From contig NZ_JABXOF010000003.1 in the NCBI RefSeq assembly GCF_013375155.1, positions 62,001-126,000 on the forward strand: a stretch of 64,000 nt of DNA. Reading direction: 5' to 3'. The stretch is from Serratia ureilytica. GTDB taxonomy: Bacteria; Pseudomonadota; Gammaproteobacteria; Enterobacterales; Enterobacteriaceae. A program made the translations under genes and the position numbers. Shown here piece by piece: positions 18,847 through 28,513 of the stretch; position 1 is the stretch's first letter; each line of letters opens with the position of its first letter. The notes below the pieces were generated by a model. The model did not search any database and was not told where the DNA came from. It worked only from the letters and a program-made list of their open reading frames with translations.

Positions 18847-19364
18847 GCGGGGTGTTGATGGCGTTGGCGCTGATCTTCACCGAGCTCTCTTTATTGGCGT
18901 TCGGCGGTGGCATGACCATTCTGCCGGAGATGCAGCGGCAGGTGGTAGAGGTGCATCAGTGGATGAGCGCCCAGGAGTTCAGCGCGCTGTTCGCCATGGC
19001 GCAGGCCGCGCCGGGGCCGAACATGATGATCGTGCCGCTGGTCGGTTGGCACGTGGCCGGCTGGGCGGGGCTGCTGGTTTCTTCGATCGCCAAGTTCGGG
19101 CCGTCTTCCATCGTTACGCTATTGGTGATGGGCGCCTGGCGGCGCTTTAAGGATCGTCCGTGGCGCCGCATCGTGCAGGCCGGGCTGGTGCCGCTGACCG
19201 TGGGGCTGGTGGTGGCCAGCGGCCTTTTGATCGCCGAGGCTTCCGCGCCCCATTGGCGGCTGGCGGCGATCGTGGCGCTGGCGACGGGATTGAGCATGAG
19301 CAAGCGCCTCAATCCGCTGTGGGTGCTGGCGGGCGGCGCGCTGCTCGGCCTGCTGTTTGCCTGA
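18843..19364 (+). CDS. Chromate transporter, C-terminal-type half (CHR domain)
   Basis: A 173-residue membrane protein carrying the second CHR domain (LLAFGGGMTILPEMQRQVV, FAMAQAAPGPNMMIVPLVGW). The ATG at 18843 overlaps the previous stop by four bases. The reading frame is open further upstream on paper, but that region is the other gene in a different frame. Together with the preceding gene it forms a two-subunit ChrA-type antiporter in opposite membrane orientations, as described for paired short-chain CHR proteins. Confidence 0.87.
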   Translation: MSGVLMALALIFTELSLLAFGGGMTILPEMQRQVVEVHQWMSAQEFSALFAMAQAAPGPNMMIVPLVGWHVAGWAGLLVSSIAKFGPSSIVTLLVMGAWRRFKDRPWRRIVQAGLVPLTVGLVVASGLLIAEASAPHWRLAAIVALATGLSMSKRLNPLWVLAGGALLGLLFA

Positions 19365-19368
19365 AGGA

Positions 19369-19779
19369 TTAGCGCGGGATCAGCACAAAGCGTGAAGGGC
19401 CGTTGCGGTCGATCAGCTCATAGCGCTTCGGCGCGGTCAGGGCCAGAAACGCCACCATGCTCCCTTCAGCGTCGGTCAGCGTCATGCCGTCCGGCGTCGG
19501 CCGCCAGGCGACTGGCAGCGCGTGCAGCGCCAGCGGCTGCAGGCACTCGGCGGAGGCGCTGAAGCGGAAAGCGTTGGTGTTGGCTACCGTTTCGTCGCTC
19601 AGCTGCACCTCGCAGACGGCTTTACCGTCGCCGATGGCGGCGAGCTGCCAGTCGCCCTTCAGCGCGGCGGGTTCCAGCAACGGCAGTGAACTGCCCAGGG
19701 CACTGCTGCACAATACGCTCATAACGACTCCTGTCAGGCTGGCGCGACGCAAGGCGCGCATAAGGAAATGGGTTGGCAT
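19369..19779 (-). CDS. Periplasmic metalloprotease inhibitor (Inh/AprI family)
   Basis: A 136-residue protein with a signal peptide (about residues 1-30, cleavage probably just before SSLPLLEP). The mature part has the Inh-family pattern: GDWQLAAIG, a Cys pair (VCEVQL and AECLQPL) and the W-x-P-x-x-DGMTLTD loop. These small beta-barrels insert their N-terminal residues into the active-site cleft of serralysins and protect the cell from its own protease. The start at 19779 follows AAGGAG. It is transcribed away from the serralysin-like gene 355 bp to the right, which is its probable partner. Confidence 0.88.
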   Translation of the reverse strand: MPTHFLMRALRRASLTGVVMSVLCSSALGSSLPLLEPAALKGDWQLAAIGDGKAVCEVQLSDETVANTNAFRFSASAECLQPLALHALPVAWRPTPDGMTLTDAEGSMVAFLALTAPKRYELIDRNGPSRFVLIPR

Positions 19780-20133
19780 CGGGTCACTCCTTTCGGCTGT
19801 CCGTTCACACCTTAGCACGTTCCCGGCGGGATGATGAGGCAAGGATTAGGTTTTTTAATCCTCGATTATTCTGATCTAACCGTCGCTAAAAGGCGCGAAA
19901 AGACGAGTGATTAACCTGTTATTGCGCTTATTTTTCTCATTAATATAGTGAGAATACAAATTGTTATGGTTATCTCCTTCTTAACGCCCGGCGCGGTGAA
20001 GCCAGGCTGGGCGGGCTCGCGTCGCCGGAGTGAGTCACTATACTGGTCAATCCTAAGCCTCGGCTTAGATAAGAACGACTGATGAATAGTCTTACAAATC
20101 GAGTGGATTCCTAGTGTGTAAAAGGAGAATGCA

Positions 20134-21750
20134 ATGAGCAGTCGCCACAACGACATTTTGCAAGATGATGATGAGTTCACCAGCCTGGCCGCCACATCCC
20201 CCAACGATCATAACTATCAGTTTTACTATCACCAGCCCGGCAGCCTCTATGACGGATTGGGCTACGGCGCGCTGTTCACGCTGGACAACGCTAACCTGTA
20301 CAGTAACCAGCGCGGCGGGGCGGCGATTAATAATTTGGGTAAAATCCGTGATAACTTCAGCTTCGATCGCGCCGCCGATCAGTTGACGCGGCCGGGCCTG
20401 ACGCACAACGGCGACCAGGTGTATCACCAGCCGGTCGCGCTGACCTATTCCTTCCTGACGCAAAGCGCGCTGAACCGCATCGGCCAGACCGGTGACGGCG
20501 ACAAGGGGCTGCAGCCGTTGATCCAGGCGGCGCAGGCTCAGGCGCTGAAATCGATGCAGGCGTGGGCCGACGTGGCGAACGTAACCTTCACCGAGGCGGC
20601 GTCCACCGATATCAACCACCGCGCGGATATCACCTTCGCTTACTTCACCCAGCGCGCCGACGGCAGCACCGCAGCCGGCAGCGGCCCGAATGCCATCAAT
20701 GCTTACGCCTATTACCCGCCGAGTTCCAAATCGGGCAGCGATAACGCCTTTGCGGGCACGGTGTGGTTCAACAAAAATTTCGCCACCCATAAGGCGCCGG
20801 TTAGCGGCGACTTCAGCAGCCAGACCTTCACCCACGAACTGGGGCATGCCCTGGGGCTGGCGCATCCGGGATCTTATGACGCATCGTTAGGCAACCCGAG
20901 TTACCAGAACGACGCGGCTTATTATCAGGATTCGCTGCAATACTCGATCATGAGCTATTTCAACGCCGGTTACACCGGCGCCGACACCAAAGGGGTGTAT
21001 GGCTATGGGCCGATGGTGGATGACATCGCCGCGATCCAGAAGCTGTACGGCGCCAACATGAACACCCGCACCGGCGACACGGTGTACGGCTTCAACTCCA
21101 ACAGCGGCCGTGATTTCCTGACCGCCACGGCGGACAACGGCAAACCGGTCAACTTCGCGGTGTGGGACGCCGGCGGCAACGACACGCTGGACTTCTCCGG
21201 CTACAGCCAGCAGCAGATGATCAACCTGAACGACGGCGCGTTCTCCAGCGTCGGCGGCGGCACGCAGAACGTCGCCATCGCGCGCGGGGCGATCATCGAG
21301 AACGCCATCGGCGGCAGCGGGCGCGATCTGCTCATCGGCAACGATCAGGACAACCTGCTGGCGGGCAACGCCGGTTCCGACATCCTGTACGGCGGGCGGG
21401 GGGCGGACCATCTGTGGGGCGGCAAAGACGCCAACAACTTCACCGACTATTTCGTCTATCTCAACGCCAAAGAGTCGACGGTGGCGGCGTTCGACGTGAT
21501 TGAAGACTTCGAGCACGGCATCGACAAGATCGATCTCTCCGGCCTGCGCTTCAACAATAGCCTGAGCGAGCTGCGCTTTATCGACAGCGGCAGCGCCTTC
21601 AGCGGCCAGAAAGGCGAGATCCAGCTCAACTTCGACGCCTTCAACGGCACCACCGATCTGTTGATGAACACCCAGAGCAACAGCTATGCCGCCGACTTCA
21701 AGATCCACGTGGTCGGGCAGGTGGAGCAGAGCGATATTTTGTTTGCCTGA
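20134..21750 (+). CDS. Serralysin-family secreted metalloprotease
   Basis: A 538-residue zinc protease. The catalytic motif HELGHALGLAH begins at His234 (ligands His234, His238, His244; base Glu235) and the Met-turn SIMSY places Met273 and Tyr275. Four RTX nonapeptides (GGSGRDLLIGND through YGGRGADHLWGG) bind calcium. The C-terminus ends in a hydrophobic motif (SDILFA) typical of type I secretion signals, and there is no Sec signal. It is longer than classical serralysin (about 50 kDa) and may be one of the paralogous Slp proteases of Serratia. No ABC exporter is adjacent, so secretion would use one encoded elsewhere. The start has AAGGAG. Confidence 0.92.
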   Translation: MSSRHNDILQDDDEFTSLAATSPNDHNYQFYYHQPGSLYDGLGYGALFTLDNANLYSNQRGGAAINNLGKIRDNFSFDRAADQLTRPGLTHNGDQVYHQPVALTYSFLTQSALNRIGQTGDGDKGLQPLIQAAQAQALKSMQAWADVANVTFTEAASTDINHRADITFAYFTQRADGSTAAGSGPNAINAYAYYPPSSKSGSDNAFAGTVWFNKNFATHKAPVSGDFSSQTFTHELGHALGLAHPGSYDASLGNPSYQNDAAYYQDSLQYSIMSYFNAGYTGADTKGVYGYGPMVDDIAAIQKLYGANMNTRTGDTVYGFNSNSGRDFLTATADNGKPVNFAVWDAGGNDTLDFSGYSQQQMINLNDGAFSSVGGGTQNVAIARGAIIENAIGGSGRDLLIGNDQDNLLAGNAGSDILYGGRGADHLWGGKDANNFTDYFVYLNAKESTVAAFDVIEDFEHGIDKIDLSGLRFNNSLSELRFIDSGSAFSGQKGEIQLNFDAFNGTTDLLMNTQSNSYAADFKIHVVGQVEQSDILFA

Positions 21751-21770
21751 GGTGAGGAAGGGAAAGAGAA

Positions 21771-21793
21771 AAGGGCCGACCGGCCCTTTTTTT
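21771..21793 (+). terminator. Intrinsic terminator after the serralysin-like gene
   Basis: Stem AAGGGCC / GGCCCTT with a four-base loop followed by seven T residues, 20 bp after the stop codon and just outside the convergent reductase gene. Confidence 0.85.
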
Positions 21794-22442
21794 ACGACTG
21801 GGCCGCCGCGGCGCTTTCCGCCACGAAAGAGCCGGTTTTCACCGCGCCGGCGCGGCGGTAGTGAGCCACAATGACGCCGCCGGGCGAGACCACCGAGTGG
21901 GTCAGCGTGAAGGCCGCCGGCGCCGCGTTGTCATCGAACAGCCGCTTGCCGCCGCCGAGCAGCACCGGGTAGGTGAGCAAGCGCAGTTCATCCACCAGAT
22001 CGTTGGCCAGCAGCTGTTGCATCAGCGTGCTGCTGCCCTGCACCAGCAGCACCGGCCCCTGGGTGCGCTTCAGCTCGCGCAGCCGGGCGAGGATGTCTTG
22101 CCCCAGCCACTGGCTGTTCTCCCACGTCAGCGTCTCGCCGTGGTGGGTGGCGACGTACTTGGCCGCCTGATTGAACGTGCGGGCGATATCGGCGGAAAAC
22201 GGGTCGGCCTCGTCGGTGATATGCGGCCAGTAGCCGGCGAAGATATCGTAGGTGCGCCGCCCGAGCAGCAGATCGAAAGGCGCAGAGAAAAGTTCGCCCA
22301 TCGTTTCCGCGACGGCGTCATCCCAATAGGGGGCGGTCCAGCCGCCGAAGCGAAAGCCGCCGCTGCGGTCTTCGTCCTGCCCGCCGGGCGCCTGCATAAC
22401 GCCGTCGAGGCTGACGAACGCGCTGGCAATAATCTGTCGCAT
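21792..22442 (-). CDS. RibD C-terminal / dihydrofolate-reductase-like protein
   Basis: A 216-residue protein with the RibD-C/DHFR-like fold: an N-terminal ASAFVSLDGVMQAPGG strand-loop, DLLLGRRTYDIFAGYWP and the NADPH-binding LLVQGSSTLMQQLLANDLVDEL motif near the C-terminal third. Proteins of this group are uncharacterised NAD(P)H-dependent reductases, common in small stand-alone form in soil and enteric bacteria. The start at 22442 follows AGGAG; an upstream in-frame ATG was rejected because it lies before that ribosome site. Physiological substrate unknown. Confidence 0.82.
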   Translation of the reverse strand: MRQIIASAFVSLDGVMQAPGGQDEDRSGGFRFGGWTAPYWDDAVAETMGELFSAPFDLLLGRRTYDIFAGYWPHITDEADPFSADIARTFNQAAKYVATHHGETLTWENSQWLGQDILARLRELKRTQGPVLLVQGSSTLMQQLLANDLVDELRLLTYPVLLGGGKRLFDDNAAPAAFTLTHSVVSPGGVIVAHYRRAGAVKTGSFVAESAAAAQS

Positions 22443-22511
22443 GGCTGTCTCCTGCAATTGAGTGCCAGCTGAAAGTTTAGCCGCCGCGCGCCGGCTGCGC
22501 CAACCGGCCGC

Positions 22512-23516
22512 TCAGGGTTGCAGCGCCTTGAGCAACGCCTGATGGAAGCGCGCCGGCTCCTCCATTTGCGGCGCATGGCCCAGCCCGGCGAATTCGATCA
22601 GCGTGGCGTGCGGGATCAGTTTCGCCGCCTGCTTGCCCAGCACCGCGTAGTGCCCGATCTTGGCCTTGACCGCCGGCGGGGCGATATCGCTGCCGATGGC
22701 GGTGGTGTCGGCGGTGCCGATCATCAGCGTGGTGGGCGTTTGCAGATCCTTGAACTCGTAATACACCGGCTGGGTGAAGATCATGTCGTAGATCAGCGCC
22801 GAGTTCCACGCCACCAGGCGGTGGCCCGGCCCGTTGTTCAGCCCGGCCAGCATATCCACCCAGCGATCGTACTCCGGCTTCCAGCGGCCGCCGTAGTAGG
22901 TGCGCTGCTCATAGTTGCGGATGCCCTCGGCGGTGGTGTTCAGCTCGCGCTCGAACCACCGATCGACGCTGCGCCACGGCACGCCTTTCGCCTTCCAGTC
23001 CTCAAGGCCGATCGGGTTGACCATCACCAGCCGTTCCACCGCCTGCGGATACATCAGGCTGTAGCGCGTGGCCAGCATGCCGCCGGTGGAGTGGCCGATG
23101 ACGATGGCCTTGCTGATGTTCAGATTCTGCAGCAGGCCGTGGGTATTTTGCGCCAGCTGTTGGAAGCTGTACTGGTAATGCGCCGGCTTGGTGGAGGAGC
23201 AAAAACCGATTTGATCGGGCGCGATGACGCGGTAACCGGCCTTGCTCAGCGCCTTGATGGTGTCCTGCCAGGTGGCGGCGCAGAAGTTTTTACCGTGCAG
23301 CAGCAGCGCGGTGCGGCCGTTGGCGGCGCCTTCCGGCGGCACGTCCATATAGCCCATTTTTAACGGCTGCCCCTGCGAGGTGAAGCTGAATTGTTGCAAC
23401 GGGTAGGGGTAGTGAAAGCCCTGCAGCTCCGGGCCGAATTTCGGCGTTTCGGCGGCGCCGGCGGTGAACGCGGCCAACGTGGCGCACAACAGCGCGCGGC
23501 GGGTTAATCTCAGCAT
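22512..23516 (-). CDS. Exported alpha/beta hydrolase
   Basis: A 334-residue protein with a Sec signal peptide (LRLTRRALLCATLAAFTAG) and an alpha/beta-hydrolase fold. The oxyanion region is LLLHGKNFCAATW, the nucleophile elbow GHSTGG, and the C-terminal catalytic His in GLGHAPQMEEPARFH; the acid is probably Asp in IGTADTTA. It resembles periplasmic epoxide-hydrolase/esterase-type enzymes but the substrate cannot be stated. The start at 23516 has CAGGAG six bases upstream. It follows the reductase gene on the same strand with a 69-bp gap on the promoter-distal side. Confidence 0.85.
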   Translation of the reverse strand: MLRLTRRALLCATLAAFTAGAAETPKFGPELQGFHYPYPLQQFSFTSQGQPLKMGYMDVPPEGAANGRTALLLHGKNFCAATWQDTIKALSKAGYRVIAPDQIGFCSSTKPAHYQYSFQQLAQNTHGLLQNLNISKAIVIGHSTGGMLATRYSLMYPQAVERLVMVNPIGLEDWKAKGVPWRSVDRWFERELNTTAEGIRNYEQRTYYGGRWKPEYDRWVDMLAGLNNGPGHRLVAWNSALIYDMIFTQPVYYEFKDLQTPTTLMIGTADTTAIGSDIAPPAVKAKIGHYAVLGKQAAKLIPHATLIEFAGLGHAPQMEEPARFHQALLKALQP

Positions 23517-23748
23517 CCTGATCTCCTGAAAAGGGCGATAGCCGAGTATAGCCACAATCGGCGCGCTGGCGCGCCAGTGGTTTCAGATAATTCTGTAATA
23601 TTACGGTTTGATTCCCGGCAAGATTCCGACAACGGTCTTTTTCACAGTGAACGGGGTCACGCCGTGCAACATTCGCAGTATCTGATGGTTTTATTTCAAG
23701 GCTAAGTTATGCGATGCTTAAGCATTATTTATGCAAAAGGATCCTCGC

Positions 23749-24180
23749 ATGTCCGCTTTATCCCGCTGCGCTTTCAGCGAAGGCAGCGTCGCTTTGCCGG
23801 AAGGCTATGCCGATCGCACCGTCAACGTGCTGTTGGCCGGCGATGATGTTTCCCCCTCAGTCAATATTTCCCGCGATGCGCTGCAGCCGGCGGAGAACCT
23901 GGAAAGCTACGTCACTCGCCAGCTTGATGCGCTGGCGCAGGGGCTGAAAGGTTGGGCGTTCAAAAGCCGCGAGCCGGCGTCGCTGGGCGATGGGCTGGCC
24001 GCCGGTGAGTGGGTGCGCGCCAGCTACCTGCGCGACGGCAAACGCATCTGGCAGAACCAGGCGGTGTTCGCGCTGGCGGAAGGCCGGGTGCTGGTGTTCA
24101 CCCTGGCGATGGCGCGCAAGCTGACGCCGCAAGACGACGCGCTGCTGCAGCAGGTGCTGAACAGCTACCGGGCGGCCTAA
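23749..24180 (+). CDS. DUF1795/DcrB-like chaperone for the Rhs effector (Eag type)
   Basis: A 143-residue protein of the DUF1795 type (SEGSVALPEGYADRTVNVLL, a typical opening strand pattern; PAENLESYVTRQLDAL; QNQAVFALAEGRVLVFTLAM). Eag-family chaperones are encoded directly before PAAR-Rhs effectors and bind the N-terminal transmembrane segments of the effector before type VI secretion. Here it lies 31 bp upstream of a PAAR-Rhs gene with such segments, which supports that role. The start at 23749 follows AAAGGA. Confidence 0.85.
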   Translation: MSALSRCAFSEGSVALPEGYADRTVNVLLAGDDVSPSVNISRDALQPAENLESYVTRQLDALAQGLKGWAFKSREPASLGDGLAAGEWVRASYLRDGKRIWQNQAVFALAEGRVLVFTLAMARKLTPQDDALLQQVLNSYRAA

Positions 24181-24211
24181 CGATGAACTTTTTGCGTAAA
24201 AGGAACTTACG

Positions 24212-27200
24212 ATGACCGAAGCGGCCCGCGTCGGCGATACCATCGGGCATTCCCATGCCCTGGCCGGCATGATTGCCGGCACCCTTGTCGGCGGCCTGAT
24301 CGCCGCCGCAGGCGCATTGGCGGCGGGTGCGCTGTTCGTCGCCGGCCTGGCGGCTTCCTGTATCGGCGTCGGCGTGCTGCTCATCGGCGCCAGCCTGGCG
24401 GTGGGGTATCTCACCGGGGAGGCGGCCACCGCGGCGCGCGACGGCATTGCCGACGCCGGTGCCGGTAGCCTGACCCCCAAAGGCAATATCGTCACCGGCT
24501 CCCCCAACGTCTTCATCAACGGCAAACCCGCCGCGCTCGCCACCAACAGCCAGGTGGCCTGCAGCGACGACGGCCCGAGCATGCAGATGGCGCAGGGCTC
24601 CGACAAGGTCAGCATCAACGGCCAGCCCGCCTCGCGCGTGGGGGACAAAACCAACTGCGACGCGCAGGTGATGGAAGGTTCGCCCAACGTGTTTATCGGC
24701 GGCGGCACCGTCACCACCTTGCCGATCAAGCCCGAAGTGCCGGATTGGCTGTATAAGGTCTCCGATCTGACGCTGCTGTTCGCCGGCCTGGTGGGCGGCG
24801 TGGGCGGCGCCGCCGGCAAGCTGGGGGCGCTCGGCAAACTGCTGGGCAAACTGCCCGGCATCAACAAACTGGCGCGCATCGCCTGCCGAGCCGGCACCCT
24901 GATGACCGCGACCGCCGCGGTCGGCATTATCGCCCGGCCGGTGGATATCGTCAGCGGCCAGAAATTCCTCGACGGCGAAGACGATCTCGATTTCGTGCTG
25001 CCATCGCGCCTGCCGGTCGCCTGGCAGCGCTATTGGCGCAGCGGTAACCCCGGCGACGGCGTGCTGGGCCGCGGCTGGAACCTGTTCTGGGAGAGCAGCC
25101 TGCAGCCGTATCAGGACGGCCTGGTGTGGCGCGCGCCTTCCGGCGACTTCGTCGCTTTCCCTAGGGTGCCGCGCGGCCACAAAACCTATTGCGAAGCCGA
25201 AAAATGCTGGCTGATGCACAACGACGACGGCAGCTGGCAGCTGTTTGACGTCGGCGAACAGATTTTCCACTATCCGCCGCTGGCGGGCGATCGGCCGAGC
25301 CGGCTCAGCATGATCACCGACGCCATCGGCAACGCCACCTCGCTGTTCTACGACGACGAGGGGCTGCTGAATGAACTGGTGGACAGCGCCGGGCAGCGCC
25401 TGATGTGCCGCTATGCGCAGGGCCGCCTGTGCGAAGTGGCGCTGCAAACCGCCGAAGGCGAACGGACGCTGGCGCGCTACGGTTACGATGAGCAGGGCCA
25501 ACTGACGACGGTGAGCAACCGCGCCGGTGAGGTGACGCGCCGCTTTGGCTGGCGCGACGGCCTGATGATCAGCCACCAGGACGCCGCCGGACTGCTGAAC
25601 GAATACCAATGGCAAGAGATCGACGGCGTGCCGCGCGTGACGGCCTATCGCAACAGCGCCGGAGAATCCCTTGAGTTCGGCTATGACTTCGCCGGCGGGC
25701 GCCGCAGCGCGGTGCGCGGCGACGGCAAACGGGCGGAGTGGCGGCTGGATGACGACGACAACGTGGCGCAGTACACCGATTTCGACCAGCGCCGCTACGG
25801 CTTTATCTACCAACGCGGCGAACTGTGCAGCGTGCTGCTGCCCGGCGGCGCGCAGCGCCGGAGCGAATGGGATCCTTACGGCCGCCTGCTGTCGGAGACC
25901 GATCCGCTCGGCCGCGTGACGCGCTATCAATATTCGCGCAACAGCGGCCGGCTGTTCGCCGTCGCATACCCGGACGGCAGCAGCGAAGCGCAGCACTGGG
26001 ACACGCTGGGGCGCCCGACGCGCTATGTCGATGCGCTGGGCAATGCCACGCTGTACCGCTATCCGGATGACGAAGAGAGCCTGCCGGCCAGCGTGATCGA
26101 CGCGCTGGGCGGGGAAGTGAAGCTGGAGTGGGACGCCCGTGGCCAGCTGACGCGCTACACCGACTGTTCCGGCAGCGTCACGGCTTATACCTACGATGCG
26201 CTGGGGCAACTGACGGCGCAGACCGATGCCGAAGGCCACCAGACGCGCTACCTGTGGGATAACGGCGGCCGCCTGCATACCCTGATCCACCCGGACGGCG
26301 GCGAAGAGCGCTTTAACTGGAACGCGCACGGCCAGCTGGCCGAACATCAGGACGCGCTGGGCAGCCTGACCCGCTGGCAGTACAACGCCCTGGGGCTACC
26401 GGTCAGCATCACCGATCGCATCAATCGCACCCGGCGCTATCACTACAGCCCGCAGGGCTGGCTGACGCGGCTGGAGAACGGCAACGGCGGCGACTACCGC
26501 TTCAGCTACGATGCGGTGGGCCGCGTGCTGACCGAAGAGCGCCCGGACGACACCCGCCATTATTATCGCTACGGCGCGGCCGGGCTGCTGGAGGAGCACC
26601 GTGAGGTCGGATTGCCGGGCAGCGCGGGCGAGCTGACGCAGCGCGAACAGCGCTTCCGCTTCGACGAGGCCGGGCAACTGGTCTGGCGCGGCAACGCCAG
26701 CGCGGAATGGCATTACCGTTTCGACGCCATGGGGCGGCTGCGCGAGCTGAACCGCCTGCCGACGGCGAGCGGCGCGGCGCTGGGCATCGAGCCGGACAGC
26801 GTGCAGATGCGCTATGACGCTGCCGGGCGGCTGCTCGGCGAGCAGGGCGTGAATGGCGAACTGCAATACCAATGGGATGCGCTGGCCAACCTGCAGGCGC
26901 TGACGCTGCCCCAGGGCGATCGCCTGCAGTGGCTGTATTACGGTTCCGGCCACGCCAGCGCCATCAAATTCAACCAGCAGGTGGTGAGCGAGTTCACCCG
27001 CGATCGCCTGCACCGGGAAACCGGCCGCAGCCAGGGCGCGCTGCAGCAGCAGCGGCGTTACGACGCCATGGGCCGCCGCAGCTGGCAGAGCAGCGCCTTT
27101 GGCCACGACAAACTGACCCGGCCGGAAGACGGCGTGCTGTGGCGCGCTTATCGCTACACCGGCCGCGGCGAGCTGGCCGGGGTGAGCGACGCGCTGCGCG

Positions 27201-28510
27201 GCGAAGTGCACTACGGTTACGACGCCGAAGGCCGCCTGCTGCAACACCGCGAGCCCAATCAGGGCAAACCGGGCGCGCGGCTGGTGTACGATCTGGCGGA
27301 TAACCTGCTGGGCGAACGCAGCCCGCAGAGCGACATCGACGCGCATCTGCCGCTGGCGCCGATCGCCGACAACCGCCTGACGCACTGGCAAAAACTGTTT
27401 TACCGTTACGACGCCTGGGGCAACCTGATCAGCCGGCGCAACGGCCTGTACGAACAGCACTACCGCTACGACGCCGACAATCGGCTGGTGCAGGCGCACG
27501 GCCGCGGCCCGCAGGGCGAGTTCGAAGCACAGTATCATTACGACGCGCTGGGTCGCCGCAGTCGCAAAGCGGTGCGCTACAAGGGCAAAACCGAACAGAC
27601 GACCCGTTTCCTGTGGCAGGGTTACCGGTTGCTGCAGGAGCAGCGCGACGACGGCAGCCGCCGCAGCTGGAGCTACGATCCGGCCAGCCCGTGGAGCCCG
27701 CTGGCGGCGCTGGAGCAGGCGGGCGACAGCCGCTCGGCGGATATTTACTGGTATCACACCGATCTGAACAGCGCGCCGCTGGAAGTGACCGACGCGGCGG
27801 GCAACCTGTGCTGGTCCGGGCAATACGACACCTTCGGCAAGCTGCAGGGCCAGACGGTGGCCGGCGCGGCGAAGCGGCAGGGCGCGCAATATCAGCAGCC
27901 GCTGCGTTACGCCGGGCAATATCAGGACGACGAAAGCGGCCTGCACTACAACCTGTTCCGTTACTACGAACCCGAGGTGGGGCGTTTCACCACGCAGGAT
28001 CCGATAGGGTTGCGCGGCGGGCTGAACCTTTATCAGTATGCGCCGAACCCGCTGATGTGGGTGGATCCGCTGGGGTTATCTGTAGAAGGAGTTCCACATG
28101 GCTTTAATAGTTTCGGCCAATTTAAACAGTTCGGTGAAGCATTACAGGCAGGAATGAGTAAATTAGGATATCCCGGCACAGTTTCATATATGCAAGGAAG
28201 CTCCGTATCGGGGGTAAGTTTCTCTACAGGTCAACCATTTGATGTTGGCCGTGTTAGTGATTTTGACGTTGCTATTTCACATCCTGAGCTATATCAAAAA
28301 GCAGAGCAGTTGGGAATAGGAAAAGGAGGGCGCACTGGACCAATTGATATGGGTAGTGAAATGGCTAAGAAATTAGGTATTGATGATACATTGCAAAAAT
28401 TATCCAAAATGTCAGGAGGTAGACCTGTGAACGCAATGGTCTTTGAGTCTGCTGCTGAAGTTAAGGCTAAAGGAAAGGGAACTAGAATACCTGGTAAATG
28501 TGGTGGATAA
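24212..28510 (+). CDS. PAAR-Rhs polymorphic toxin with nucleotidyltransferase-like C-terminal domain
   Basis: A 1432-residue type VI effector. Residues ~1-75 hold a short pre-helix and hydrophobic segments (the Eag-binding region). A PAAR domain follows (about 80-170, KGNIVTGSPNVFINGKPAA repeated). The Rhs shell spans about 240-1289 with many YD-type repeats and ends in the self-cleavage/core motif DPIGLRGG...WVDPLGL, with Leu1289 last. The variable tip (1290-1432) contains GSSVSGVSF and SDFDVAI, a G-S...D-x-D pattern typical of nucleotidyltransferase folds, so it may modify a nucleic acid or protein with a nucleotide. GC content falls sharply exactly at the tip, as expected for a swapped toxin module. 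The cognate immunity gene follows 3 bp later. Confidence 0.9.
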   Translation: MTEAARVGDTIGHSHALAGMIAGTLVGGLIAAAGALAAGALFVAGLAASCIGVGVLLIGASLAVGYLTGEAATAARDGIADAGAGSLTPKGNIVTGSPNVFINGKPAALATNSQVACSDDGPSMQMAQGSDKVSINGQPASRVGDKTNCDAQVMEGSPNVFIGGGTVTTLPIKPEVPDWLYKVSDLTLLFAGLVGGVGGAAGKLGALGKLLGKLPGINKLARIACRAGTLMTATAAVGIIARPVDIVSGQKFLDGEDDLDFVLPSRLPVAWQRYWRSGNPGDGVLGRGWNLFWESSLQPYQDGLVWRAPSGDFVAFPRVPRGHKTYCEAEKCWLMHNDDGSWQLFDVGEQIFHYPPLAGDRPSRLSMITDAIGNATSLFYDDEGLLNELVDSAGQRLMCRYAQGRLCEVALQTAEGERTLARYGYDEQGQLTTVSNRAGEVTRRFGWRDGLMISHQDAAGLLNEYQWQEIDGVPRVTAYRNSAGESLEFGYDFAGGRRSAVRGDGKRAEWRLDDDDNVAQYTDFDQRRYGFIYQRGELCSVLLPGGAQRRSEWDPYGRLLSETDPLGRVTRYQYSRNSGRLFAVAYPDGSSEAQHWDTLGRPTRYVDALGNATLYRYPDDEESLPASVIDALGGEVKLEWDARGQLTRYTDCSGSVTAYTYDALGQLTAQTDAEGHQTRYLWDNGGRLHTLIHPDGGEERFNWNAHGQLAEHQDALGSLTRWQYNALGLPVSITDRINRTRRYHYSPQGWLTRLENGNGGDYRFSYDAVGRVLTEERPDDTRHYYRYGAAGLLEEHREVGLPGSAGELTQREQRFRFDEAGQLVWRGNASAEWHYRFDAMGRLRELNRLPTASGAALGIEPDSVQMRYDAAGRLLGEQGVNGELQYQWDALANLQALTLPQGDRLQWLYYGSGHASAIKFNQQVVSEFTRDRLHRETGRSQGALQQQRRYDAMGRRSWQSSAFGHDKLTRPEDGVLWRAYRYTGRGELAGVSDALRGEVHYGYDAEGRLLQHREPNQGKPGARLVYDLADNLLGERSPQSDIDAHLPLAPIADNRLTHWQKLFYRYDAWGNLISRRNGLYEQHYRYDADNRLVQAHGRGPQGEFEAQYHYDALGRRSRKAVRYKGKTEQTTRFLWQGYRLLQEQRDDGSRRSWSYDPASPWSPLAALEQAGDSRSADIYWYHTDLNSAPLEVTDAAGNLCWSGQYDTFGKLQGQTVAGAAKRQGAQYQQPLRYAGQYQDDESGLHYNLFRYYEPEVGRFTTQDPIGLRGGLNLYQYAPNPLMWVDPLGLSVEGVPHGFNSFGQFKQFGEALQAGMSKLGYPGTVSYMQGSSVSGVSFSTGQPFDVGRVSDFDVAISHPELYQKAEQLGIGKGGRTGPIDMGSEMAKKLGIDDTLQKLSKMSGGRPVNAMVFESAAEVKAKGKGTRIPGKCGG

Positions 28511-28513
28511 ATT

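Noticed and set aside
24098-26347. 749-codon minus-strand open frame opposite the rhs gene
   Set aside because: It is a composition artefact on the antisense strand of the Rhs repeats and shows no domain pattern.
26396-27946. 516-codon minus-strand open frame opposite rhs, repeated at 29014-29853
   Set aside because: Appears in each Rhs core copy only because the copies are near-identical; no ribosome site or motif.
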